The translations under genes and the position numbers were made by a program. Of a stretch of DNA of 62,062 bases, positions 51,201 to 58,161 are shown one piece after another. Each line of letters begins with the position of its first letter. Position 1 is the stretch's first letter. This stretch comes from Methylobacter sp. (GTDB lineage: Bacteria; Pseudomonadota; Gammaproteobacteria; Methylococcales; Methylomonadaceae): the NCBI GenBank assembly GCA_026399025.1, contig JAPLRU010000032.1:1-62062 (forward strand). Reading direction: 5' to 3'. The notes under the pieces are model-generated. The model worked only from the letters and a program-made list of their open reading frames with translations, ran no database searches and was not told where the DNA came from.

Positions 51201-53795
51201 ATTGTCCGCGGTAACGCGCAATTGGTTACGTAACGGTATATTAGTGCGAATTTTCATGCCGCCGACAATGGCCTCGAACACCGGGAAAGCCAGCGCAAAC
51301 AAGACTATCCCCATCAGCGTCGCCATCGGCGCATTCGGCATCGCCCATGCCGCCAACAAGGTCATCAAGGCGGCGGGCGCGGACAGCGTTCGGCGTAAAT
51401 TATCCAGCATTTTCCAGCGTCCGATCAGCGGTATGTCTTTGCCGAGCGGGCCTAAAATCCACGGCAATAATTGCCAATCGCCACGCGCCCAGCGGTGCGA
51501 GCGGGATGCGGCGACTTCGGTGTGGGATGGGAAGTCTTCGAATAATTCTATATCGCTGACAAAGGCGCAACGGGCGAACACGCTTTCGAATAAGTCATGA
51601 CTGAGTAAAGCGTTTTCCGGAACGCGTCCGGCCAACGCGGCTTCAAACGCGTCAACCTCATACAAGCCCTTGCCACTGTATGTGCCCAGCGCGAACAAGT
51701 CCTGATAAACTTCGGAGACGGAGGTCGAATAAGCGTCCACGCCGCAAGCGCCGGAGAAAAGCTGATGGAATAAGGAATGTTCCCGCCGTTGCGGCAGTGT
51801 CGGCGTTACTCTCGGTTGGAGAATGCTGTAGCCGCCGGTCACGCAACCGGTGACCGGGTCCTGAATCGGCCAATTGAGCGGATGCGCGGCGGTACCGACC
51901 AATTGTTGCACCGCGCCGATCGGCAGTTTGGTATCGGCATCCAGGGTAATGACATAACGAACGCCCGGCGGCGCATAGGCGGGCTCGCCATTAAGCGGCA
52001 GAAATGAGGTGTCTGTTGCGCCGCGCAGCAGCCGGTTAAACTCATGCAATTTGCCGCGCTTACGCTCCCAGCCCATCCATTTGTTTTCGCTCGGATTCCA
52101 CTGACGTTTGCGGTGGTACACAAAAAACCGCTGTTTTCCGTACTTGTCGTTCAGCGCGTCTATTTCGTTAACGGCGACGCTTAACAAGGCGTCATCGCCG
52201 GGCAAGCTTTCCCGGTCGGCATCGACCCAATCGGACAGCAGCGCGAAATACACATCCTCGACCGGGTTGGACAAATATTGAACCTCCAGTTCATTAATTT
52301 GGTTTCTGACGTTGTACTCGCTGACAAACATCGTCGGCACCACAACAAAGGTGCGTAACGCATCGGGGATGCCCTCTTTCAGTTCCAGACGCGGTAAATG
52401 GCGCGGCGGCACCACGCTGATAATAAAGCGGTTGACCAAAGCCGTGGCAATATCGGAAGCGGGAAACAAGACCAACAGCGTCATCAGCGCAATCTGGAAA
52501 CTACCTAATCCGGCATCGAAAGCCGCATCTATCGGCAGCGCCAGCAACAGTAAAGTGCCGAGGCCGATACTGGTCAAATAAGCAAACGCGGCGTGAGCGA
52601 CATAAATACGCAGCAGTTTTTGGCTGAAAGTCGGTTTAAAACCGACTTCTTGCTCGAACTCGTTACGGCCTGCGCCGATCAGGTAATAGCCCGGTTCTTG
52701 CCGTTGCGGATTGGTATCCGGGGCTTTAGCGACGCGCTCGATCTTGGCGATAATTTTTTGGGCGATGTCCACCTCGGAATGCGGCGAACGTTTGGCCAGA
52801 TCCTCAATCGCATGGCGGTAGCGGTCGCGGGTCAGAAAATCCATCGCAGGGTAGGTGGGATGATTGCGCAATTGCTTGTCCACCAAGCTTGAATCTTCGA
52901 CAAACTGCGGCCAGTCGTAGGCCGATAAGGCGCGCATACTGGTAATGATGTTGCGCACGGTCAGATTGGCCGCAATTTGCGCGGCGTGTTCGCGGTGTAC
53001 GATTTCATCCAGAGTGACACCCTGTTCGTTCAGCCAGTCGGTCAAAAAATCGAGTGCCGGGGCAGGGCCGGGATTAGGCTCGTGCAAGCGTTGCACAATC
53101 TGCACCGCAAAAGCCTGACGGAAAGGCGGGTCGGGTAAAAAGACCGTCTGAGTCGAAAGATCCAACTTGTCGGTTTGATCGAGAAACTCATCGGCCAGCC
53201 GCCGTCCGACTTGCGAGCGCATAACCTTTAACGCCAGCCGCCGCAAATTCTCGATCAGCACAATACGCAAAGTGGTCGGTATGGCCCACAGCTCACCGAT
53301 ACTGAGCGGCTGGACTTGTTGATAGGCGCGCATGAACAGTGTCAGTTGTTCCGGAGAAAAACGGCTGTCGGTATGAGCGACCAGCGCCCAGGCGATACCG
53401 TAAACACGCGGATAGCCGACCAGGAAGCCGTTGATCAGCTTGGGCAATTGCCGGTAAAATTTTTCCGGCAGGTAGATGTTGATGTCATTGATCTGCTCTT
53501 CAATCACATGAAAATTGTCCAGCATCCATTCCGCGGCTGGAGTAATGGCCCGTTGTTCACGCGCCGCTTTGCCGATGGCTTTATAAGCCTCAAACAACAG
53601 CCGGGAGTTTTCGCGTACTCGCGGCATCAGTTTGAGTCCTTCCGGAATAATGCGGGCTTTTTGCTCTTGCGCTAAGCTGGTGGCATGCTGCTCCAGTCGT
53701 TCGTTACTGAATAATTCAAACCGGATCGGCTCGTCCTCACCGCCGGGATCGGCAAGCCTGGTTTTCCGTCTATGCTCGCGTAGGTTCATTATCAT
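45252..53795 (-). CDS. ndvB: Cyclic beta-1,2-glucan synthase (GT84-GH94), NdvB-like
   Basis: The 2847-residue protein has the whole NdvB layout. It begins with a cytosolic start region and membrane spans near 405-460 and 800-990. Between them is the GT84 glycosyltransferase with ITLDADTKLP and SHRWARGDWQLLPW. A glucoamylase-like region follows (about 1060-1560), then two GH94-type sandwich regions and, at the C-terminus, the phosphorylase-type domain with the catalytic Asp in MGGGDWNDGMNRVG. It makes and trims cyclic beta-1,2-glucans from UDP-glucose for the periplasm, where they serve in osmotic adaptation or host contact. It stands alone; GGGGAAAATACAA precedes the ATG. Confidence 0.93.
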   Translation of the reverse strand: MIMNLREHRRKTRLADPGGEDEPIRFELFSNERLEQHATSLAQEQKARIIPEGLKLMPRVRENSRLLFEAYKAIGKAAREQRAITPAAEWMLDNFHVIEEQINDINIYLPEKFYRQLPKLINGFLVGYPRVYGIAWALVAHTDSRFSPEQLTLFMRAYQQVQPLSIGELWAIPTTLRIVLIENLRRLALKVMRSQVGRRLADEFLDQTDKLDLSTQTVFLPDPPFRQAFAVQIVQRLHEPNPGPAPALDFLTDWLNEQGVTLDEIVHREHAAQIAANLTVRNIITSMRALSAYDWPQFVEDSSLVDKQLRNHPTYPAMDFLTRDRYRHAIEDLAKRSPHSEVDIAQKIIAKIERVAKAPDTNPQRQEPGYYLIGAGRNEFEQEVGFKPTFSQKLLRIYVAHAAFAYLTSIGLGTLLLLALPIDAAFDAGLGSFQIALMTLLVLFPASDIATALVNRFIISVVPPRHLPRLELKEGIPDALRTFVVVPTMFVSEYNVRNQINELEVQYLSNPVEDVYFALLSDWVDADRESLPGDDALLSVAVNEIDALNDKYGKQRFFVYHRKRQWNPSENKWMGWERKRGKLHEFNRLLRGATDTSFLPLNGEPAYAPPGVRYVITLDADTKLPIGAVQQLVGTAAHPLNWPIQDPVTGCVTGGYSILQPRVTPTLPQRREHSLFHQLFSGACGVDAYSTSVSEVYQDLFALGTYSGKGLYEVDAFEAALAGRVPENALLSHDLFESVFARCAFVSDIELFEDFPSHTEVAASRSHRWARGDWQLLPWILGPLGKDIPLIGRWKMLDNLRRTLSAPAALMTLLAAWAMPNAPMATLMGIVLFALAFPVFEAIVGGMKIRTNIPLRNQLRVTADNVVMGLNNSLVTLALLVQQAGLMMDAIINTLVRLYITRRKLLEWVTALEAKTAAGHTLKDLIRPMLSVILVIAGAASIVLLLNPASLEIAAPFLLLWLLSPVIAYILSLPPRPDPAEALSAEDALLLRQVARRTWRFFTTFVNEKDNYLPPDNFQEDPEPDIAHRSSPTNFGLYLLSTLAAHDLGWLGLTDTVERLEATLNTLSKMPRLHGHFYNWYDTRTLLALEPKYVSTVDSGNLAAHLLVVVQGFRDLTQQPYAFSTVLNGIADTHKLLVSALADINDSQRMQIVTQEQLRKKIDKLGSLLTGVATDPEECVRLWRLIRPCADNLLDLARTYAAERGELADNSEVLAWAMLLTDDIRSHQRDLESFGPSIYFGLSADNLQQTETQRWNALTRRIDTLAEVAEQLFIEMDFRFLYDPNRHLFSLGYRVEKGVIDDSYYDLLASEARLTSLIAIAKREVPSAHWFHLGRRVTRTTNGSVLLSWSGSMFEYLMPALVTYTPRYSLLDQTCRLVVQSQIEYGEQCKVPWGVSESAFNGRDRWFTYQYSAFGVPGLGMKRGLAYDLVIAPYATALAAMYNTHAAVENFERLKKIGALGRYGFFEALDFTPSRLAENQQVAFVRCYMAHHQGMSLVALTNVVLNEIMRRRFHRVAMIQGAELLLQERVPQGFDRGIPDFTQAEAEVKEIIQPPIRRALSPMSLVPSAHLLSNGRYGVMITAAGSGYSVCEKLAVTRWREDVTRDCWGSYIYLRDVVSGDIWSAGYQPTAAIPDRYEVAFLEDRVRISREDKTVASHLEIIVSPEDNAEIRHLSLINNGSHILELELTSYSEIVLASPTADIAHPAFSNLFIQTEYLQRSCALIAQRRPRSDDEPRIWAAHVLACSGLLEGLQYETDRVRFIGRGQTLRAPASVVDGRPLSNTVGAVLDPIFSLRTRVSIEPGATVHVTFTTLIASSQQAVEDLADKYHNAATFDRVSDLAWTHAHIQLRHLRIKPDEAQLFQALANRLLYADASLRADSRLMQLNRLNVTGLWRFSISGDRPIVLLRVASTEDRVIADQLLRAHEYWRMKRLAVDLVILNEKEITYINELQNLMDNMVRENQAFSALPEYGGQGEVFVLRADQLSEEERVLLLTSARVVLLSSRGTLAEQLMRHAKPTPKFTSPKLLLAPAIELKEPSIVPADLEYFNGLGGFADNGREYVIVLGKGQSTPAPWINVIANADFGFTVSELGGGYTWSLNSRMNQLTPWSNDPVSDTPGEIFYVRDDQTGELWSPTALPIRVDNDAVYVIRHGLGYSRFEHASHGIHSELLQFVSPDDPVKISTLTLKNYSDRPRKLTVTGYVEWVLGASRTATSPYIVTESDQASGALLAYNRLDADFGQRVAFVDLIGLPTEWTCNRTEFIGRNGTLDAPLALCQSRALKGRAGSGLDPCAALSTRLRLAPGESVEIVFLLGQGNDRDHANELIKRYQTADIAAIFASVKQSWSRTVEKVQVKTPDRALDLMLNGWLLYHTLSCRLWARAAFYQAGGAFGFRDQLQDSMALAMARPELARAHILRAAAHQFVEGDVQHWWHPPSNRGVRTHFSDDLIWLPYVVSHYIKVSGDSAVLDETVPFLQGPLLTQEQEDAYFEPVQSGQQADLFEHCARTLDASLKLGEHGLPLMGGGDWNDGMNRVGHQGKGESVWLAWFLLATLPEFANLAQARGDTERALRWRQHAVWLKTSVEAEGWDASWYRRAYFDDGTPLGSASNTECRIDSLAQSWSVISGAADPDRARTAMNSVREYLIQHGDDLVLLFTPPFDKTELDPGYIKGYLPGVRENGGQYTHAAVWCVIAYALLGEGDQAFELLHMLNPINRAANRTGVYAYKVEPYVISADIYAVPPHVRRGGWTWYTGAAGWFYRAGLEWLLGLTIRAGKMHFNPCIPRQWRSYSLTYRHEDTGYEITVNNPDGVNKGVVSIQLDSVVQDGLDGILLVNDGQQHRVVVVMG

Positions 53796-54072
53796 TTGTA
53801 TTTTCCCCTTGGGATTGCCGCTAGATTTAGGCTTTCAATTTAAGACGGGACGGTTTTAGATTAAGCTTTAGGCATGCCCCGCCTTGTGGGAAGCCGACAT
53901 TTACAGGTTGTAGCGTTTAAACAGAGTAAAGCGATGAAAGGTCCCGTCTCCTATTGAGACAGGCGGAAGGTGAGGGCATTTCAACTGTCGCTTTACCAAT
54001 TTCGGCCGCTCTATTCGGCATCCCACCCTTGCAGATTGGGTTATTTATATAGTGTCCGCAGCTAATAGAGTG

Positions 54073-54298
54073 ACATTTGCTCCTTCTCCCTCAGGGACAA
54101 ATCCGCCGGGAGCGGATTTGCACTCGCCCGTAGGGTGCCGGACAGGATAGTCCGGCATGATTAGGTTGGGATGAGGGGATATAAATAAGCATTTTCCCTT
54201 ATTTTAAATCCCCCTCACCCAACCCTCTCGGCAACCGCTCCATGCGTTGCTCTACCTCCTGCATCCATTCAGTCGTCCCGCTGGAGAGGGCTTTGCGT
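54073..54298. mobile_element. MITE-A remnant
   Basis: Interior blocks seen in the copies at 8555 and 34677 recur (GGGACAAATCCGCCGGGAGC, CACTCGCCCGTAGGGTGCCG, ATGATTAGGTTGGGATGAGG, CCCTCACCCAACCCTCTC), but both TIRs are worn. The tail shares CTTTATCAACTGAGGTA (54301) with the region at 34617. The rest of the gap 53796-54475 shows no gene. Confidence 0.72.
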
Positions 54299-54475
54299 CG
54301 CTTTATCAACTGAGGTATCTATATGTGAAATACGTGGGTAATTAACTCAGCTTTTTGTGCAGTGGATATGTTTGCACCGAGGATGCCGCTTTTGGACATT
54401 CACAGGTTAGAGAAATCAAGGCCTTGAATCAATAAGTAGTGTTACCGAGCGGGCGCGGTTAATGACCGCTTAAAC

Positions 54476-54514
54476 AAAAAAAGCCCGGAGGTGGAAACCT
54501 GCCGGGCTTTTGGG
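54476..54514 (-). terminator. Strong rho-independent terminator
   Basis: Stem AAAGCCCGG-AGGT, loop GGAA, ACCT-(G)-CCGGGCTTT (54480-54510), with seven T following on the minus strand. It lies about 65 bp past the stop of the gene at 54577. Four T on the plus side make it possibly bidirectional, but no plus-strand gene ends here. Confidence 0.88.
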
Positions 54515-54576
54515 TGGCGTCTGCTTCAAACGGATATTCCTTTGTCTTTTTATAGCTCCGATTGCCTTCCTGACGA

Positions 54577-55149
54577 TCACATCGGTAAATATTGATATTT
54601 TTCAATAAGAACTTTTATTTCGTTACGGTCAATATCCGGCTTTTTGGAAAACAAGCCCAAGGTATCGGCTTTATCATTGGTTTCCAAAAAGGGTAACACT
54701 GTGTGGTAGGCAGGCCGGTTCCAGAAATCATGGATAATGATCTTGCAATCCGCCGGTGTATTGAGAATGCAATTAAGCGTGCAAGCAACCCTGAACCTGC
54801 CGTCGATTAAAATCAGGTCATGCTCGCTTTTCTTCGAAAAAATGCTTAACGAGTAATTCGGCCACAAATGTTTTTTACGAAAACCGACCGGATAGCCCCA
54901 CTGTATGGTTTTGCCGATGTCGATAATATGAAATAACAGTTTTCCCGCCGATAAAGCATGGGAAATGACCGGGTTGGGCTTTAAGTTTTCATTGATAAAA
55001 GTTTCCGACGATTCCACCGAATCTATTTGTTTGATGGACGGCACACTCGCCGCATATAACGTACTGGCACCCGAACCGAACTCCAAAAAGCGGGTGGATA
55101 AGTTCATATGGTGATGCAATATTTTCAGTTCATCTTTTGTCATGGTCAT
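54577..55149 (-). CDS. SAM-methyltransferase-like protein of unknown target
   Basis: The 190-residue protein has a Rossmann-like core. The glycine-rich strand-loop is TRFLEFGSGASTLYAAS (about 18-34), the acidic end of the second strand is IDSVESSETF, and HDLILIDGRFRVACTL and KIIIHDFWNRP follow. This suits a class I S-adenosylmethionine enzyme of the sort found in glycan or lipid modification. The target is unknown. GAGAGATG precedes the ATG and a strong terminator follows. Confidence 0.68.
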   Translation of the reverse strand: MTMTKDELKILHHHMNLSTRFLEFGSGASTLYAASVPSIKQIDSVESSETFINENLKPNPVISHALSAGKLLFHIIDIGKTIQWGYPVGFRKKHLWPNYSLSIFSKKSEHDLILIDGRFRVACTLNCILNTPADCKIIIHDFWNRPAYHTVLPFLETNDKADTLGLFSKKPDIDRNEIKVLIEKYQYLPM

Positions 55150-55593
55150 AATTCATCTCTCTGTAGGTAAAAACAAGCGGCCCGGAATCCTGACTAGGTT
55201 TTATCCTGACTGCTTGTTCACAACACATTATTATTACAGCGTTTTCAATTTAAATGAGTGACTAACCATCAACAGGCTATGTCATCGTTATTGCCGTTGG
55301 AATGCAGGCAAAGCCTGCACTCCAACTACGCCATATTTTGTTATTTTTAGTGATTAACTGAATTTGAACCGGCGGGATAATAAGCGGTTTAGCCTGCTCA
55401 GATTCGAAAAACGGCAGCCGAATGAACAAACTCGCATTCATCCGGCGCGCCAGATAATACTTTAAGCGCCTTGTTCTTCAAAATTAAATGAACGATCATG
55501 AAAATGGGGTGTTTTTATCGTCGACGGTCATCTTTCAGTAACATAAAGTTGTGATAATCAAAGCCTTGTAATCAAAATATTTCGAGGCTTTCC
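55150..55593. other. Gap with one palindromic repeat
   Basis: A short member of the GGAGTGCAGGC family (GTTGGAATGCAGGCAAAGCC / TGCACTCCAAC) lies at 55297-55325. The remainder shows no gene. The region must hold the divergent promoters of the genes at 55149 and 55594, but I see no convincing boxes. Confidence 0.5.
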
Positions 55594-56949
55594 ATGACAC
55601 AAAAACATCTGATTCCGCTTTTATTATTACCTTTGTTGACAGTTCCGACCGTTCAAGCTGAGGTTAAATTGGCCGCAGTAGGTCAAGTCAGCGGTCATTA
55701 TCAAGACATGTCGGCAAGAACGGCAGGCCCGCTTGAAAGCGGCGTTGCCGGTAATATGTTGGGCGGCGTCGGTTCCGGTTTGGCTTATGCCGGCGGCAAT
55801 ACTTTTCTTGCGCTACCCGATCGCGGACCGAATGCGAATGAATACAACGCATTGATCGACAACACCACATCGTATATCAACCGTTTTCAAACCTTTAATC
55901 TGGCGCTTGCAGCCAACCCCGCTTACGATGCTTCAGTCAGCGGTTCGCTGCCTTATATCCTGTCTCCTTTCCTGATCGATACCACGCTGTTGTCCAACAA
56001 AACGCCGCTTAAATACGGTGTTGACGGCGCGCCGGCGTTGAATGCGGCGGGCAAATACTATTTTACCGGTCGCTCCGATAACTTCGGTGTCGGCAAAAAC
56101 TCTACCTTTGCTAATAACGGCCGCCTTGACCCTGAAGGAATACGCGTATCCGCCGATGGCAAAAGCGTATTTATTACTGACGAATACGGCCCTTACGTTT
56201 ATCAGTTCAGCCGTTCCACAGGCAAGCGCATCAAGGCGTTCACCTTGCCGGCGCATTATACGGCGGCTAGTCTGAGTGCTCAGGGCGATATGGAAATATC
56301 CGGAAACACCGTCGGTAGAATAGCCAATAAAGGCATGGAAGCTTTGGCGATTACGCCTGACGGCAAAACCTTGGTCGGCATGATGCAACAAAACCTGGCT
56401 CAGGATTCTAAAAAGTATCTGCGCATTATTACCATCGACATAGCGAGCGGTGCGACTCATGAGTATGCCTACAACCTGACCGACGGTTCCAGCGTCAGCG
56501 ATATCCTGGCTATTAACAACCATGAGTTTTTGGTCGATGAGCGCGACGGTAGCGGTTTGGGTAACGGCGATTCGGCCGTGGTAAAGAAGCTGTTTAAAAT
56601 CGATCTGGACGGCGCCGCCGAAATCACGACTCCGACTATCGGTTCAGGCACGCCATTAGTGAGTAAAACCTTGTTTCTGGATGTGGTTGCCGCTTTGAAC
56701 GCAAACGGTATTACTTCGGATAAAATTCCGGCTAAATTGGAAGGCGCGGCGTTCGGCCCCGATTTAGTTGCCGATAACGTAAGCAAGCATACCTTGTTCA
56801 TTGCTTGCGATAATGATTTCCTGCCTTCTGTAAACGGTATTGACAACCCTAATCAGTTTTTCGTCTTCACTATCGAGGGCGCCGATTTGCCTCACTTCGT
56901 ACCGCAATCTATTGCGCCTTTAAGCGGCGACAATCACGATCACGGTTAA
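55594..56949 (+). CDS. Secreted esterase-like phytase-family protein
   Basis: The 451-residue protein has a signal peptide (LIPLLLLPLLTVPTVQA, cleavage near 23) and the motifs of the esterase-like/phytase-like family (PF13449): LALPDRGPNANEYN, RLDPEGIRVSADGKSVFITDEYGPYVYQF, NKGMEALAITPDGKTLVG and FLVDERDGSG. The fold is a beta-propeller. Members are periplasmic or exported phosphoesterases, with few substrates known. The histidine-rich end (DNHDHG) may bind metal. A terminator follows at 56996. Confidence 0.83.
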   Translation: MTQKHLIPLLLLPLLTVPTVQAEVKLAAVGQVSGHYQDMSARTAGPLESGVAGNMLGGVGSGLAYAGGNTFLALPDRGPNANEYNALIDNTTSYINRFQTFNLALAANPAYDASVSGSLPYILSPFLIDTTLLSNKTPLKYGVDGAPALNAAGKYYFTGRSDNFGVGKNSTFANNGRLDPEGIRVSADGKSVFITDEYGPYVYQFSRSTGKRIKAFTLPAHYTAASLSAQGDMEISGNTVGRIANKGMEALAITPDGKTLVGMMQQNLAQDSKKYLRIITIDIASGATHEYAYNLTDGSSVSDILAINNHEFLVDERDGSGLGNGDSAVVKKLFKIDLDGAAEITTPTIGSGTPLVSKTLFLDVVAALNANGITSDKIPAKLEGAAFGPDLVADNVSKHTLFIACDNDFLPSVNGIDNPNQFFVFTIEGADLPHFVPQSIAPLSGDNHDHG

Positions 56950-56995
56950 CAAATCAGTACCGGTTCCCGGCTTAAGTCCGCTGTATTAGGCTTAA

Positions 56996-57020
56996 GCTTG
57001 GGCCATAAGCCAAGCCCTTT
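56996..57020 (+). terminator. Rho-independent terminator of the phytase-like gene
   Basis: Stem GCTTGG (56996-57001) / CCAAGC (57010-57015) with loop GCCATAAG, then CCTTTTT. It lies 47 bp after the stop of the preceding gene. The stem is short. Confidence 0.65.
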
Positions 57021-57191
57021 TTACGCGCCATAGCCTTCCCGTTGAGCCGTTACCTTCAACAATGTCAGGATGGGCTTAAGAATTTAACTTTTCTAATGCG
57101 AATGAAGCTGTTCGCCGTGCTGATGTGTAGCGGATGGTCCGGTAAGTGCTTGGGCTGATTGCACATTACCGGAGTTAAATCGGAGGGGAAT

Positions 57192-57893
57192 TTAGAGTAG
57201 CTGACGAATGTTTTCCAATGAGGATAAATGGGCGTAAATCAGCGGCAACAGGCCTTGGTTACGCCATTGGATAAACAGGTTACTGTCGAGAGCATTTAAT
57301 TTTGCCTGATCGATAGCTTCAAAGCCGCTGATAACGGTTTGGTTTTCACCGTTAACTTGCTGCTGGATTTGCTGTTCCATTAACACGCCCGATGCCCTTA
57401 GCGTTTTTACCAACTCCATCGTTAAGGCCGCTTCCTTCTGAAACAATCCTAAAAATTCGATGACTTTAGCTAAGGTTTCGGTTTGCTTGCCCTCGCTGTC
57501 AAACAAAGCCTCGCCTTGGTCGTTCGACAGGTATTCCGAGTCGGTATCTATCACTACCGCAAAATCGCTATTCTGCGAAGAACTGCCGAGTATGAACGGA
57601 TAGCGGCGAAAATGCGCCGGTATGTAGCGGCCTGTCCATTGCCCTTGCTCATCGACAAAGCGATTCGTTCCGGTCAAACCTAACAGAACAACAGGAAGTG
57701 GATTTTGAGTATCGTCTGAAGTTTTAGGGAAGACGATAGCGTAATCACGCGCGGCAATCATCATTTCCGTATAGTTGATAGGCGCAAAACTTTGTTGCCG
57801 GGCAAAGTTGAAGTTATTAACCGGTTTTAGTTTCAAGGTCCGGTGCTTAGTGTTATCGAGTATTTCAGTGTTTTTAAACATGGCTTTCTTCAT
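57192..57893 (-). CDS. SapC-family protein
   Basis: The 233-residue protein fits the SapC family (named after a Campylobacter surface-layer-linked protein): FNFARQQSFAPINYTEM, ARDYAIVFPK, NRFVDEQGQWTGRYIPAHFRRYPF and FLGLFQKEAALT. It is cytosolic by sequence, with no signal peptide. Function is not established; some members lie next to surface-protein or peptide-modification genes. It is divergent from the STAND gene 268 bp away. Confidence 0.82.
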   Translation of the reverse strand: MKKAMFKNTEILDNTKHRTLKLKPVNNFNFARQQSFAPINYTEMMIAARDYAIVFPKTSDDTQNPLPVVLLGLTGTNRFVDEQGQWTGRYIPAHFRRYPFILGSSSQNSDFAVVIDTDSEYLSNDQGEALFDSEGKQTETLAKVIEFLGLFQKEAALTMELVKTLRASGVLMEQQIQQQVNGENQTVISGFEAIDQAKLNALDSNLFIQWRNQGLLPLIYAHLSSLENIRQLL

Positions 57894-58161
57894 GGGTTAG
57901 GTTCGAAAAAAAGGTTTCGGCATTATACACAGTGAGATGATTAATTTTAATTAAGTAGCCGGCTTTTTTAATCGGTAAGTTTTAGCCGGTATTAAACTTA
58001 GGCGATCCAACGGCGGCGACAGTTAAAAGTTTTCAAACCCTTCCGGCTGGAGCGATAAGTAATAGCCTTCTTATCATTCAAACTTTATTCAAACATATCA
58101 AACTTGACAGCGGACAGTTTAACTTATACGCTAGCTCTGCGTATCAACAACGGAGGATCTA

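Noticed and set aside
45567-53859. Many 60-230-codon plus-strand frames opposite the glucan synthase gene
   Set aside because: They are antisense shadows of a long coding sequence with strong codon bias and have no start signals or family motifs.
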